A stretch of DNA of 64,000 nucleotides. It comes from Clostridium sp. AM58-1XD (GTDB taxonomy: Bacteria; Bacillota; Clostridia; Lachnospirales; Lachnospiraceae). How positions within the stretch are numbered: the stretch's first letter is position 1; each line of letters starts with the position of its first letter. The DNA lies in the NCBI RefSeq assembly GCF_003464085.1, contig NZ_QSDR01000006.1, positions 62,001 to 126,000 on the forward strand, written 5' to 3'. Under the pieces are notes generated by a model. It saw only the letters and a list, made by a program, of their open reading frames with translations, ran no database searches and was not told the DNA's origin. Both the position numbers and the translations under genes were made by a program. This document shows positions 45,251 to 54,718 of the stretch, piece by piece.

Positions 45251-46048
45251 TTATTTTAATGAACTGCACTTTTCAAAACAGGCGTCAGCCGCTTTGATCA
45301 CCGCACTTCGAAATCCACATTCTTCCAATGCCGAAACGGCCGCAATCGTCGTTCCTCCTGGGGAACATACTGCATCTTTTAATTCTCCCGGATGCTTTCC
45401 AGTCTCCAGGACCATTTTGGCACTGCCTGCTACTGCCTGGGCCGCCATCTCATATGCAGCGTCTCTTGGCAGGCCGTATTTTACGGCGCTGTCTGCCAGA
45501 GCCTCGATAAACATATACACGTATGCGGGTGAACTGCCGCTGGCGCATACGACCGCATTGATTAGGCGCTCCTCCACGATCCTCATCTTTCCGAAGGAAC
45601 AGAAAAAGGCTTTGATTTCCGCTTCCTCCTCTTCCGTATAGAGCGTCCTGTCATAGCAGACACCTGTCATTCCTTCTCCTATGAGTGCCGGAGTATTCGG
45701 CATGGCCCTGACGATTCTCTTATGCTGTCCCAGCTCATCCTTCAGGTCCTGTATCGTAATTCCCGGGGCTATGGAGATGACAATCTGTTCTTTCGTAATA
45801 ACAGGCGCAATTTCCTTCAGTACAACACCATAGTACTGCGGCTTCACGGCAAGAACGACGTATTTGACGCCGGAGGCCAGCGTGCTGTTGTCAGGTGCCG
45901 TCTCAACCTTCGTCTCTTCAGCCACCTGCCGCATTTTCTCCTGGCTGGCGTCAGTAATCATCAATTCCGAGGGGCTGTACATCTTCAGCAGCCCTTTCAA
46001 AATAGCATATCCCATATTTCCAGTTCCAATAAAGCCAATCCTTGCCAT
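45251..46048 (-). CDS. proC: Pyrroline-5-carboxylate reductase
   Basis: 265 residues. Rossmann motif GFIGTGNMGYAILKG at the start, VLAVKPQYYGVVL, RAMPNTPALIGEGMTG in the middle and the C-terminal SPGGTTIAAVSALEECGFRSAV, the signature of ProC. It reduces pyrroline-5-carboxylate to proline with NAD(P)H. Size is normal. ATG 46048 follows CGGAGA. It lies between a surface protein gene and nudF, all on the minus strand. Confidence 0.95.
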   Translation of the reverse strand: MARIGFIGTGNMGYAILKGLLKMYSPSELMITDASQEKMRQVAEETKVETAPDNSTLASGVKYVVLAVKPQYYGVVLKEIAPVITKEQIVISIAPGITIQDLKDELGQHKRIVRAMPNTPALIGEGMTGVCYDRTLYTEEEEAEIKAFFCSFGKMRIVEERLINAVVCASGSSPAYVYMFIEALADSAVKYGLPRDAAYEMAAQAVAGSAKMVLETGKHPGELKDAVCSPGGTTIAAVSALEECGFRSAVIKAADACFEKCSSLK

Positions 46049-46072
46049 AATCCATTCTCCGTTTCTCTGCTC

Positions 46073-47026
46073 TTATTCAGTAATCATTGCTCCATCGCTT
46101 CCCAGACGGTACTGTTCGATCGTCGTATCATGAAGCATGGCTCCTGTTTCATCACAGTAATACCAGTTGTCGCCAATCTGTATCCACCCGGTCTGCATAA
46201 TGCCGTTGGAATCAAAATAATACCACTTATCACCTATCAGCTTCCAGCTGCTCACAGGATAGCTGCCATCAGTGTCTCTGTACTTCCAGATGTCGCCGTT
46301 CTGCTCCCACTGGCCTCCGGACGCCACCTGGCCGGTTCGGAAAGCGATCGCCCGGTCGCTGTCTACATACAGCACTCCGGATTCTACCCAGTCGCCCTTC
46401 ACATCCGTTTTCACCCTGTTAACCGGACGGACCCGCACATAGTACGTTCCCGCCTTGCCCAGATACGTTCTCACGTTACAGCTGCCGTTTGTCACGTTGA
46501 TAACCGGCCCCGTAATCTTACCGTCGCGTAAAATCCTCAGTTCATAGCTCCCTGCACCGATCACCGGATCCCAGTAAGCCACCCCGTCTTCTCCCAAAGT
46601 GACCTTTTCAATATCCTCCACGGTTTCAGCAAGCGAGGGCAGATCCGCCGTGATCATCAGCATGGTGGAAGAATCCTTCTTGCTGGCCGTCACATATGTC
46701 GCGCCCTTCAGCTTCACCTTGCTGGACGTAAGTGAAAAATAATATCCGTCTTCTGCGGTAAGATAGATTTTGATCTGCGGCACATCCTCTTCCATCCATT
46801 CAAATCCGGGATTCAATATTTCCCAGGAATCGACCGTATATTTATTGCTGTCTGCATCGACCTCGATGCTGTCGTTGCTCATATCATCTCCAACCTTGAT
46901 TTCTGAAGTAATTGTCAGTGAAACCGAGGTGATTTTTTTGTTGCTTGCCGCCAGGGCAGTCATGGCCGCTCCTGCCGTCAGTACTGCTGCCAGCAGAACC
47001 GCTGACGCTTTTTTCCATTGATTCAT
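46073..47026 (-). CDS. Secreted choline-binding-repeat (cell wall binding) protein
   Basis: 317 residues with a Sec signal peptide (KASAVLLAAVLTAGAAMTALA then A). A beta-rich domain of unknown function follows (about 30-130), then a fibronectin-like segment (VAYWDPVIGAGSYELRILRDG). The C-terminus has CW_binding repeats: WKLIGDKWYYFDSNGIMQTG and WIQIGDNWYYCDETGAML, with an earlier degenerate WEQNGDIWKYRDTDG. Such repeats attach proteins non-covalently to choline-bearing or related wall polymers. No catalytic motif is seen. ATG 47026 follows AAAGGAG. Confidence 0.88.
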   Translation of the reverse strand: MNQWKKASAVLLAAVLTAGAAMTALAASNKKITSVSLTITSEIKVGDDMSNDSIEVDADSNKYTVDSWEILNPGFEWMEEDVPQIKIYLTAEDGYYFSLTSSKVKLKGATYVTASKKDSSTMLMITADLPSLAETVEDIEKVTLGEDGVAYWDPVIGAGSYELRILRDGKITGPVINVTNGSCNVRTYLGKAGTYYVRVRPVNRVKTDVKGDWVESGVLYVDSDRAIAFRTGQVASGGQWEQNGDIWKYRDTDGSYPVSSWKLIGDKWYYFDSNGIMQTGWIQIGDNWYYCDETGAMLHDTTIEQYRLGSDGAMITE

Positions 47027-47166
47027 AACTTTTCAGCTCCTTTCCCCTTATACCACTCTATTATGTAATTTCTCCGCTGTCAATAGCTTTGCCAAATTTG
47101 TAAAAGAGTACAAAAAAATGTAAGATATCCCGAGACATAATTATTCACTTCAGGGACATAACAGTA

Positions 47167-47195
47167 TTGCTTTTGACCATTTCATCCTATATAAT
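47167..47195 (+). promoter_or_regulatory. Sigma-70 promoter of the hybrid histidine kinase gene
   Basis: TTGCTT, 17 bases, TATAAT; the -10 is perfect, 65 bases upstream of the start codon and divergent from the surface protein gene. Confidence 0.6.
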
Positions 47196-47259
47196 ATAAA
47201 CTGAGCAAGCTTCTTTATATTCAGTATACGGCGTTTATCGTCAACAAAGGAGAATAGAT

Positions 47260-50037
47260 ATGGAATCTAATGGGGATTTAACTTTGAAAAAATGTCAAAG
47301 CCGCCCTGCAGCAGACACCGCAGCGCAATGCGGTATTTTTATGGACACAATCGGCATAAGCGTCATTAAATTTCTGCTGGATCAAGACCTTACTATCATA
47401 TATGCTAACGATTGTTTTTATAAAAATACCGGATACTCAGAAGATGAATTTCATTCTCTGTTTCCAACTCTCCGCCAATATTATGAAAAACACATCGATG
47501 AATTTGAAAAGTTAAGGACTGATCTGGCCTCTTTGCAGGAAAAAGGCGACGCCGTTTTTACCGCCGACCTTCGTCTGCCAGTTAAGAATGGAAACTACAT
47601 ATGGCTTCGCATGAACGGCGCCATCACAAACGAAGGGCCCGACGGCCGTTTTGTATCCCATGCCGTCTGTTCCGACATCAGCGACCTCGTCTGCGAAAAA
47701 GATCAGAAATTCCATTATTTTCAATGGATGATGGATGAGTACGTCGGTAATGTATATATCAGCGATATGGATACTTATGAATTGCTCTATGTCAATCACG
47801 TATCATGTGAGACCCTTCAGCTGCCAAGGGATCAGGTGATTGGAAAAAAATGTTATGAGTTAATTCAGGGGCGTACATCTCCCTGTCCGTTCTGTACAAA
47901 TGACAGGATCTGCGCAGACGAATTTTATGAATGGGAATTTTTCAATCCTGTTCTGGACCGTACATTCATGATAAAAAACAGAGTTATAAACTGGAATGGG
48001 CACAGAGCGCGCATTGAGCTTTCTCACGATATGTACAGTACGGAATATAAACTGGCTAAGAAAGACCGTGAGCGGGAGGCGCTGCTTCGAACCATTCCCG
48101 GTGGGTTTGCCCGTCTGGATGCCAGAGACATGAAAACGGTTCTGTGGTATGGGGCCGATTTCCTAAATGTAATCGGCTATACAAAAGAACAGTTCGAAAA
48201 CGAACTCCATTCCCAATGCACTTACATACATCCCGACGATGCAGACCGCATACGGTCTGTGCTAAAGGAAATTCAGATCACAGGAGAAAGTTCCGTTCTG
48301 GAGAGCCGCGTCATCACTCACAGCGGTGACATACGGCTTATGACCATGACTCTGTGCTATGCGAGCGGGGAAGAGAGCTGGGATGGAATTCCCTCATTTT
48401 ACAGCGTAGGTATCAACGTGACGGGAGAACGGCAGGAGCAGGAAAGGCAGCGTAAAGCGCTGGAAGATGCATACCAGGCAGCCCAGGTTGCCAACTCTGC
48501 GAAGACAAATTTCCTCTCCTCCATGTCCCATGATATCAGAACACCGATGAATGCCATCATGGGAATGGCCGCCATTGCGCAGGCCAATCTCCTGTCGCCG
48601 GATAAAGTGCATGACTGTCTGGCTAAAATCAATGTATCCAGCCGCCATCTCCTCAGTCTGATCAACGAAGTGCTTGACATGTCTAAAATAGAAAGCGGGA
48701 AAATCGACCTTATGCCGGAAGAGGTTCATCTTCCGGATCTGATACAGAACGTAACCGATATGTGCAAGCCGCTGATTGCCGAAAAGCACCAGGAATTCCA
48801 GATCAGTGTAGGACAGGTCAGCCACGAGCGGATCATTGCCGACGGCGACCGGCTGCAGCAGGTCTTCATGAACCTGTTGTCTAACTCCATCAAATATACG
48901 CCGGAAGGCGGGAAAATCACCCTTCGGATCAATGAAATACCTTCATTGATTGACAAAAAAGGGCAGTATGAATTTATTTTTACAGATACCGGCATCGGCA
49001 TGGAGGAGGCCTATATTCCTCATATCTTCGAGCCGTTTTCCAGAGCAGAAGACTCCCGCATCAGTAAGATTCAGGGAACCGGCCTGGGCATGGCAATTAC
49101 GGAAAATATTATCCGGATGATGAATGGCTCCATAGACGTAAAGAGCCGTCCCGGAGAAGGAAGCTGCTTTACAGTTTCCGTACAGTTTGAACTGGTCGGA
49201 GATGAAGAATCTTGTGATAAAGAGCTGGAAGGCCTTCCCGTCCTTGTAGTTGACGACGATCAGGTCGTCTGAGAAAATGCCGCCGCTCTATTGTATGAGC
49301 TTGGAATGCGGGGTTACTGGGTGCTGTCCGGGGCAGAGGCCGTAGAAAATATCGCGGCGGCCCACAACCGCAGCGATGATTACTTCGCTGTCATTCTGGA
49401 CTGGAAGATGCCGGAAATGGATGGTCTGGAAACAGTTAAGGCCATCCGTGACCGCCTTGGAGAACATGTCCCGATTATTGTGATCTCAGCCTACGACTAC
49501 TCCGATATAGAAGATGAATTTCTCAAGGCAGGCGCCGACGCATTTATTACAAAACCGCTTTTTAAATCGAAAATGCTTCACGTCCTCCAGCTGTTCTTAT
49601 CCAGCGGCCGCTTCGATACGGCCAGCTCCATTGCAGTAGAAAAACATCCCGGTCTGGCCGGCAAACGGGTTCTTATAGTCGAGGACAATGAGCTGAACCG
49701 TGAGATCGCAACAGAACTGCTTCATATGCAGGATATGATTGTAGAAACAGCAGAAAACGGCCGGCTGGCTGTCGACCTCTTTGATTCTTCTGTTCCCGGT
49801 TATTATTCCGCTGTTTTGATGGATATTCAAATGCCGGTTATGAACGGCTATGATGCTACGAAAGCAATCCGCCGTCTGAACCGGCCGGATGCAAAAACAA
49901 TTCCTATCCTTGCACTGACCGCAAATGCTTTTACTGCTGACGTGGGAATGTCCCGCAGCTGCGGAATGAACGACCACATTGCGAAACCGATTGATACAGA
50001 AAAGCTGATTCAGGTACTGCAGAAATGGATGGATTAA
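47260..50037 (+). CDS. PAS hybrid sensor histidine kinase with two receiver domains, interrupted by one in-frame TGA
   Basis: 925 codons from ATG 47260 after AAAGGAG. Three PAS-like domains (about 25-140, 150-250, 275-385), the second with a CPFC motif; HisKA with the phospho-accepting histidine in FLSSMSHDIRTPMNAIMG; HATPase with FMNLLSNSIKYTPEGG, DTGIGM and GTGLGMAI; then two receivers. The frame is open throughout except a TGA at 49270-49272 inside receiver 1 (VLVVDDDQVV-stop-ENAAALLYELGM). Receiver 1 then has DWKMPEMDG and KPLF; receiver 2 has VEDNELNRE, MDIQMPVMNG and KPID. No transmembrane helix is seen. The kinase has no Hpt domain; a separate Hpt gene lies at 54186-54539. The TGA may be a base error or a real nonsense mutation. 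Confidence 0.9.
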
Positions 50038-50054
50038 ATACACCGCCTCAATCG

Positions 50055-50185
50055 AAAAAGAGAGGGTGCTGCAAAAAGTCGAATTAGCATTGCCACTGAT
50101 ACCAGATTCCGTTCCAGGCAGTAGCCAAGTCACTACATCTAGTATCAGCGGCAATGCTTTATTCGTTTTTGCAGCACCCTTTTTC
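50055..50185. repeat. Palindromic dispersed repeat, long form B
   Basis: Outer 15-base arms AGGGTGCTGCAAAAA (50063-50077) and the complement (50166-50180) are perfect; inner arms GAATTAGCATTGCC and CTGATACCAGAT also pair. The inner segment matches the element at 12274-12394. It lies between convergent genes and can terminate both; its right arm overlaps the last codons of the GGDEF-EAL gene. Confidence 0.78.
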
Positions 50186-51974
50186 TTTATATTTCCGTAT
50201 AAATTCATCCTGTGGGATCGGCTTGGAAAAATAAAAGCCCTGTCCATAATCACATCCGATCTTTTGGAGCAGTTTAAGGTGCTCCATCGTCTCAATCCCT
50301 TCGCATACTACCTGTATATCCAGCGTATGAGCCAGTTCCACCACGCAGCTGATTACGTTTTTAGCCTTTTCCGTAACCCCGTATTCCCTGAGGAATCCGC
50401 GATCCAGTTTCAGCACCTGAATCGGCAGCATGTCCAGAAGATTCAGACTGGAGTATCCTGAACCGAAATCATCCATGGATATCAAAAAACCGTCCTCCTG
50501 AAGACGGGTAATTTTATTTACCATCACTTCCGATATCCCGTTAAACGCACTCTCTGTTACCTCCATTTCGATACAGTGGTGAGGAATTCGGAACCGTTCC
50601 ACCAGTTCCATAACCGTTGGATAAAACCGCTGCTGATACAAAGTAACCCTGGAGAAATTCACAGAAATGCAAAATTCTTTTCCATATGTATCGATATGAT
50701 ACCTGATAAATTCACATGCCTTTTCCATCATATAGAAGTCAATATCGGCAATCGAACCATTGCGTTCAAACAGCGGTATAAAATGATCCGGAGCGATCAG
50801 CCCGTATTCCGGAATCCTCCAGCGCACGAGAGCTCGGCGCTGTGCATTTGCATATCAGCCAGCCTGATCTTCGGCTGGAGAAACATCTCAAATTCACCAT
50901 TTTCCAAAGCCTTACGCATCCTGTTTTTCAGGTTGTTTTCTATCTTCAGCTTTTCAAGCAATTTTTCGTTATACCAGACCGTCATGGACTTGCCAAGCAT
51001 TTTCGCCTCTTTATGGGCCATGTTGGCCTTGTCCAGTACGGACGGAATCACCTCTCCATTTTCCGGAATCTCATACCCGCCCACTGTAAAGGTAATAATT
51101 TCAGAAATATTGGCAAGAGCTCCTGATGGATAATTTCAGAAAGAACCGCATGCAGTTCATCGATGATCCCCTGCTCCTGTTTCGCCAGAACAACAAAATC
51201 ATCTGCGGAAATACGGGCGCACAGCTGATCCGTATGGTATTTCTTCATCAGCCCGTCCGCCAAAGCCCGCAGCATTTTATCGCCCATTTCATAACCGTAG
51301 CTGTTATTGAGGAATTTGAAATCATCGATATCCAGTTCAATGAGCGCATATCTGTTTTCCGTATGCTGGCGCAGCAGACCGGCAGCACGGGCCTCAAATC
51401 CGGCCTTGTTCAGCATGCCTGTCAAATTATCCGTAAAAATGCTGGCTTCCAGCGCTTTGCGGCTTCTGTCGTTAAATACATTGAAGATACAGACGGAGAG
51501 TACAAGAACAGCCCCGTAAATGACAATAAACCGGATCAGTTTATTCTCCGAGCTCTGCTCCGCACGCAGGACCATCTTGTCCGCCTCGTTAAAGTGTTCT
51601 TCACTCAGTTCATATAGGAGAGCTGAAGAGTCCTTTCCCTCGCGTACCTCATATATCTCTTTCTTTATCCGCTCCCATATGTGTTTCAGATTCGCCAAAC
51701 GCTGCTGGTATTCCCAGTCGCTGTTCATCCTGAGGTCAAATTCCCCTTTTCCGGTCCGGAGATTTTCTATAATTCCATCCAGCTGTCCAATCAGTGCATC
51801 ATTCTGCTGCCCATTCAGTTCTTCCTTCACCAGCTTTTGTGTCGCACCGCGGACAATTCCGCTGTAGTTCACAATTCTGGCATCCCCCATATTCTGCATT
51901 AAAAGTGCCATCAGTACAGCCACTGCTGCGATCCACATACAGGTATAGACAAAAAAATCATTCTTTTTTCTCAT
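50159..51974 (-). CDS. Membrane GGDEF-EAL c-di-GMP protein, two frameshifts
   Basis: Corrected length about 605 residues. Two membrane helices (about 7-25 and 150-170) bound an extracellular sensor region. A GGDEF domain follows with a degenerate signature (ARISADDFVVL instead of GGDEF), so it is probably not an active cyclase. The EAL domain has SAEALVRWRIPEYG, the FERNGSIADIDFYM lobe, ISVNFSR, MEVTESAF and the DDFGSGYSSLNLL motif, so phosphodiesterase activity is likely. The frame breaks at about 51116-51122 and 50832-50834; the second lies exactly at the EAL triplet, and one restored base at each gives the sequence quoted. The last codons lie in a palindromic repeat. It forms part of the c-di-GMP cluster. 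Confidence 0.87.
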
Positions 51975-52085
51975 GTTAACCCCTTTTCTACACCCCTTAC
52001 CGGGAAATCCCGAAATCAGAGACTACGCCTCCGCTCCCGTCATTCCTTTTCCATACCCTGATATCTTCTATTCCGCGGTCATTTT

Positions 52086-54158
52086 TCATGAATCAACGGA
52101 ATTCTCCAGATCACTTTCCATCGGTGAAAGTACGGATAATGTGCCTTTTACGGCAGGATTATAGAAACAATACTGCCTCTTCCCCTGTTTTTTGGCAGCA
52201 TACAGGGCCTGATCTGCTCTGTGGAAGAGAATCTCATAATTTTTCCCATCCTTGGGGCAAATCGATACGCCCATACTGAGTGATATTTCAAAGCCTGCAT
52301 ATTCCCCGCTGATCGCATGAAACAGCCGCTTTACAATGGCTTCCACATTGCTTTGATACTTCGTAAAGATCAGAAATTCATCCCCGCCGATTCTGGCTGC
52401 GATGTCTTCCTTCCGTATATTGCGGACAATCCGTTCTGCCACGTCCTTCAGCACCGCATCTCCAAACATGTGGCCGTACTGGTCGTTTGCATTTTTAAAC
52501 AGATCCAGATCGAATAAGATCAGGGCGCACTTCCCAGCACGTCCCCGTACCAGCGTATTTTCGATCAGCTCCCTGGCCGACATATGGTTGTGCAGCTTCG
52601 TCAGAGAATCCTGTTCCGCCCGCTTTTTCAATGCCTCCAGCTGAAGGCGTTCTTCATGGATATCTGAAAATTTTCCGATCGCTCCAGTCATGACCGAATG
52701 CTCTTCCCCCACCCACAGAGGACGCGCCACCGCTTTATACCATCGCGGCTCTCCCTGGATGTTCAGAGCATACGTTGCATGCACAATCGGATTGTCAGGC
52801 CCGGCTTTCTTCAGTCTGGAAGCCAGATCGTTCAGATCTTCAAAGCTGACGACCTTCTGCAGTTCCGCGTTGCTGAGAGGATGGGTAATCACCTCGGTGA
52901 GTCCCAGCTGAGCAGCTCCCCAGTCGGACAGCGTGAGAAGGTCCGTGCCCTTATTGTATTCATACTGAATCTCCTTTGACATGGACGCAAAAAACTGGTA
53001 CTTCGTGCGCTCCTGCTCCAGAAGAGCCAGCGTTCTGCTGGATGCCTTTCCACTGCTTAAAAGCTGTGTGGATATATCGGAAATCTCATCCGCAGAAATC
53101 TGTTCCGGCGAACTGCATTCCATCTCTTCTGCAATACGAGGCCCTACTTCAATCAGGCACTGGCGCAGAATCGGGTTAAAACTGCCGCATTCACCATTCA
53201 GAATCATTCGCATTGCAGATTCATGAGAATATGCCGGTTTATAGACACGTTCATTCGTCAGGGCGTCATATACGTCTGCTAAAGCGACCACCTGTGCTGC
53301 AATTGGAATTTCTTCTCCCTTCAGGCCATCCGGATACCCCAGTCCGTCATACCGCTCGTGATGCCAGCGGCATATGTCGTGAGCTATGTGCACGAGTTCT
53401 TCCTTCTGCCTGTATGGAGCATTCTCCAGAATCTGCGCCCCGATCGCGCTGTGTGTTTTCATTATTTCAAACTCTTCCGGAGTCAGCCTGCCCGGCTTAT
53501 TCAGAATATTCTCCGGAATCGATATCTTTCCAATATCATGAAGAGCCGATGCGTTGACGATAAGAGCAATCTGCGAGGCCGTCAAAGGATACTTGTCAGT
53601 CATCCGAACGAGATGTCTGAGCAGCAGCTCCGTAATGGTGCGGATATGAAGCACGTGAAGGCCGCTTTCGCCATTACGGAACTCCACAATATTCGACAGA
53701 ATCTCAACCATCAGGAAGTTATTCCGTTCTTTTTCCAATATCTGCTCCGTCACCATGCCTTCCAGCATCTTCTGTTTGGCGTAGAGCATAATCGTATTTT
53801 TTACACGGCGCTGCACTGTCTTTTCATCAAACGGCCTGCTGATAAAATCCGTGGCTCCCAGATCGTAGGCCCGGTCAATATAGGAAGACGACGTTTCGGC
53901 TGAGATCATAATTACGGGCACACTGCCCAACCACTCACTTTTGCCCATAATAGACAGCACTTCAAAACCATTCATCTCCGGCATCATGATATCCAGTAAG
54001 ACGAGCGAAATTTTGGAGTGCTGCTTTTCTAAAATTGATATTGCCTCCACACCGTTGGATGCTTCCAGAATCGAATACTGATCCGTCAGCATATCCGCCA
54101 GCATGGAACGGTTTATTTCTGCATCATCCACGATGAGAATCTGATATTTCTGTTCCAT
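52086..54158 (-). CDS. Response regulator with HD-GYP and GGDEF domains
   Basis: 690 residues, complete. Receiver domain (about 5-125) with LIVDDAEINR, the phospho-acceptor in LVLLDIMMPEMNG and KT-type lysine in SRPFDEK; HD-GYP domain (about 150-340) with HDIGKISIPENILNKPG, ICRWHHERYDGLGYPDGLKG and DVYDALTNERVY, complete for a c-di-GMP phosphodiesterase; a PAS-like linker; and an intact GGDEF (ARIGGDEFLIF) at the C-terminus. It can therefore both make and break c-di-GMP, controlled by phosphorylation. It lies next to an Hpt gene and the hybrid kinase, the likely relay partners. ATG 54158 follows GGGAGG. Confidence 0.93.
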   Translation of the reverse strand: MEQKYQILIVDDAEINRSMLADMLTDQYSILEASNGVEAISILEKQHSKISLVLLDIMMPEMNGFEVLSIMGKSEWLGSVPVIMISAETSSSYIDRAYDLGATDFISRPFDEKTVQRRVKNTIMLYAKQKMLEGMVTEQILEKERNNFLMVEILSNIVEFRNGESGLHVLHIRTITELLLRHLVRMTDKYPLTASQIALIVNASALHDIGKISIPENILNKPGRLTPEEFEIMKTHSAIGAQILENAPYRQKEELVHIAHDICRWHHERYDGLGYPDGLKGEEIPIAAQVVALADVYDALTNERVYKPAYSHESAMRMILNGECGSFNPILRQCLIEVGPRIAEEMECSSPEQISADEISDISTQLLSSGKASSRTLALLEQERTKYQFFASMSKEIQYEYNKGTDLLTLSDWGAAQLGLTEVITHPLSNAELQKVVSFEDLNDLASRLKKAGPDNPIVHATYALNIQGEPRWYKAVARPLWVGEEHSVMTGAIGKFSDIHEERLQLEALKKRAEQDSLTKLHNHMSARELIENTLVRGRAGKCALILFDLDLFKNANDQYGHMFGDAVLKDVAERIVRNIRKEDIAARIGGDEFLIFTKYQSNVEAIVKRLFHAISGEYAGFEISLSMGVSICPKDGKNYEILFHRADQALYAAKKQGKRQYCFYNPAVKGTLSVLSPMESDLENSVDS

Positions 54159-54185
54159 TCCACACCTCCCATTCGGTTCCGGTCT

Positions 54186-54539
54186 TTACTTCAAGTGCTC
54201 CCGAATGGCCGCGGTCGTTTTCAGATAATTCCTTTTTGTCTCTTCATAAAGAAATTCTGTATTGTCATCTGGGGAACCGGATCGCAGGCTCTCTGTCAGC
54301 CTGGAACATGCATTCAGCAGGCCGTTAAGGCTGAAATTCATGCATATCCCCTTCATCGTATGAGCTGCACGGAATGCCTCTTCATAACTGCCTTCCGCCA
54401 TGGCTCTGCAAAGCATGTCGTATGTGGGGTCGTTCAGAAACATCTTTAAAAATTTATCGACGCGCTCTTCTTTCCCAAACCGGCGGATCACGTCATCATA
54501 ATCCGCTCCGGCAGCCTCATAACATTCTCTCAGATTCAT
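54186..54539 (-). CDS. Hpt histidine phosphotransfer protein
   Basis: 117 residues from ATG 54539 after GGGAGG; an open frame extends upstream but without a site. Helical, with the phospho-histidine in EEAFRAAHTMKGICMNFSLNG, the standard AHTLKG-type Hpt motif. Such proteins shuttle phosphate between receiver domains. The hybrid kinase at 47260-50037 ends in two receivers without an Hpt, and the downstream gene is a receiver-HD-GYP-GGDEF protein, so this is the obvious bridge. It ends 27 bases before that gene's start. Confidence 0.9.
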   Translation of the reverse strand: MNLRECYEAAGADYDDVIRRFGKEERVDKFLKMFLNDPTYDMLCRAMAEGSYEEAFRAAHTMKGICMNFSLNGLLNACSRLTESLRSGSPDDNTEFLYEETKRNYLKTTAAIREHLK

Positions 54540-54652
54540 ATTTACCGCCTCCCTGATCACATCATATACTGGTTCTATTATATCTGAATACAGGAAATTA
54601 AACAACTTGTTTTTGGCAAAAAGCGACAGCGGTATCCTGAAGCTTACGCGAA

Positions 54653-54716
54653 AAAATAACCGTTCTTCCCCTTCCATATGGTATTCTCCATATGTCCGTT
54701 TCCGAACGGTTATTTT
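54653..54716 (-). terminator. Terminator after helD
   Basis: Arms AAAATAACCGTTC and GAACGGTTATTTT pair, with an inner CCATATG/CATATGG hairpin. It lies just beyond the helD stop codon on the minus strand. Confidence 0.8.
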
Positions 54717-54718
54717 GA

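Noticed and set aside
49270..49272. Selenocysteine at the TGA in the hybrid kinase
   Set aside because: No obvious SECIS hairpin follows and receiver domains are not known selenoproteins; a base change is simpler.
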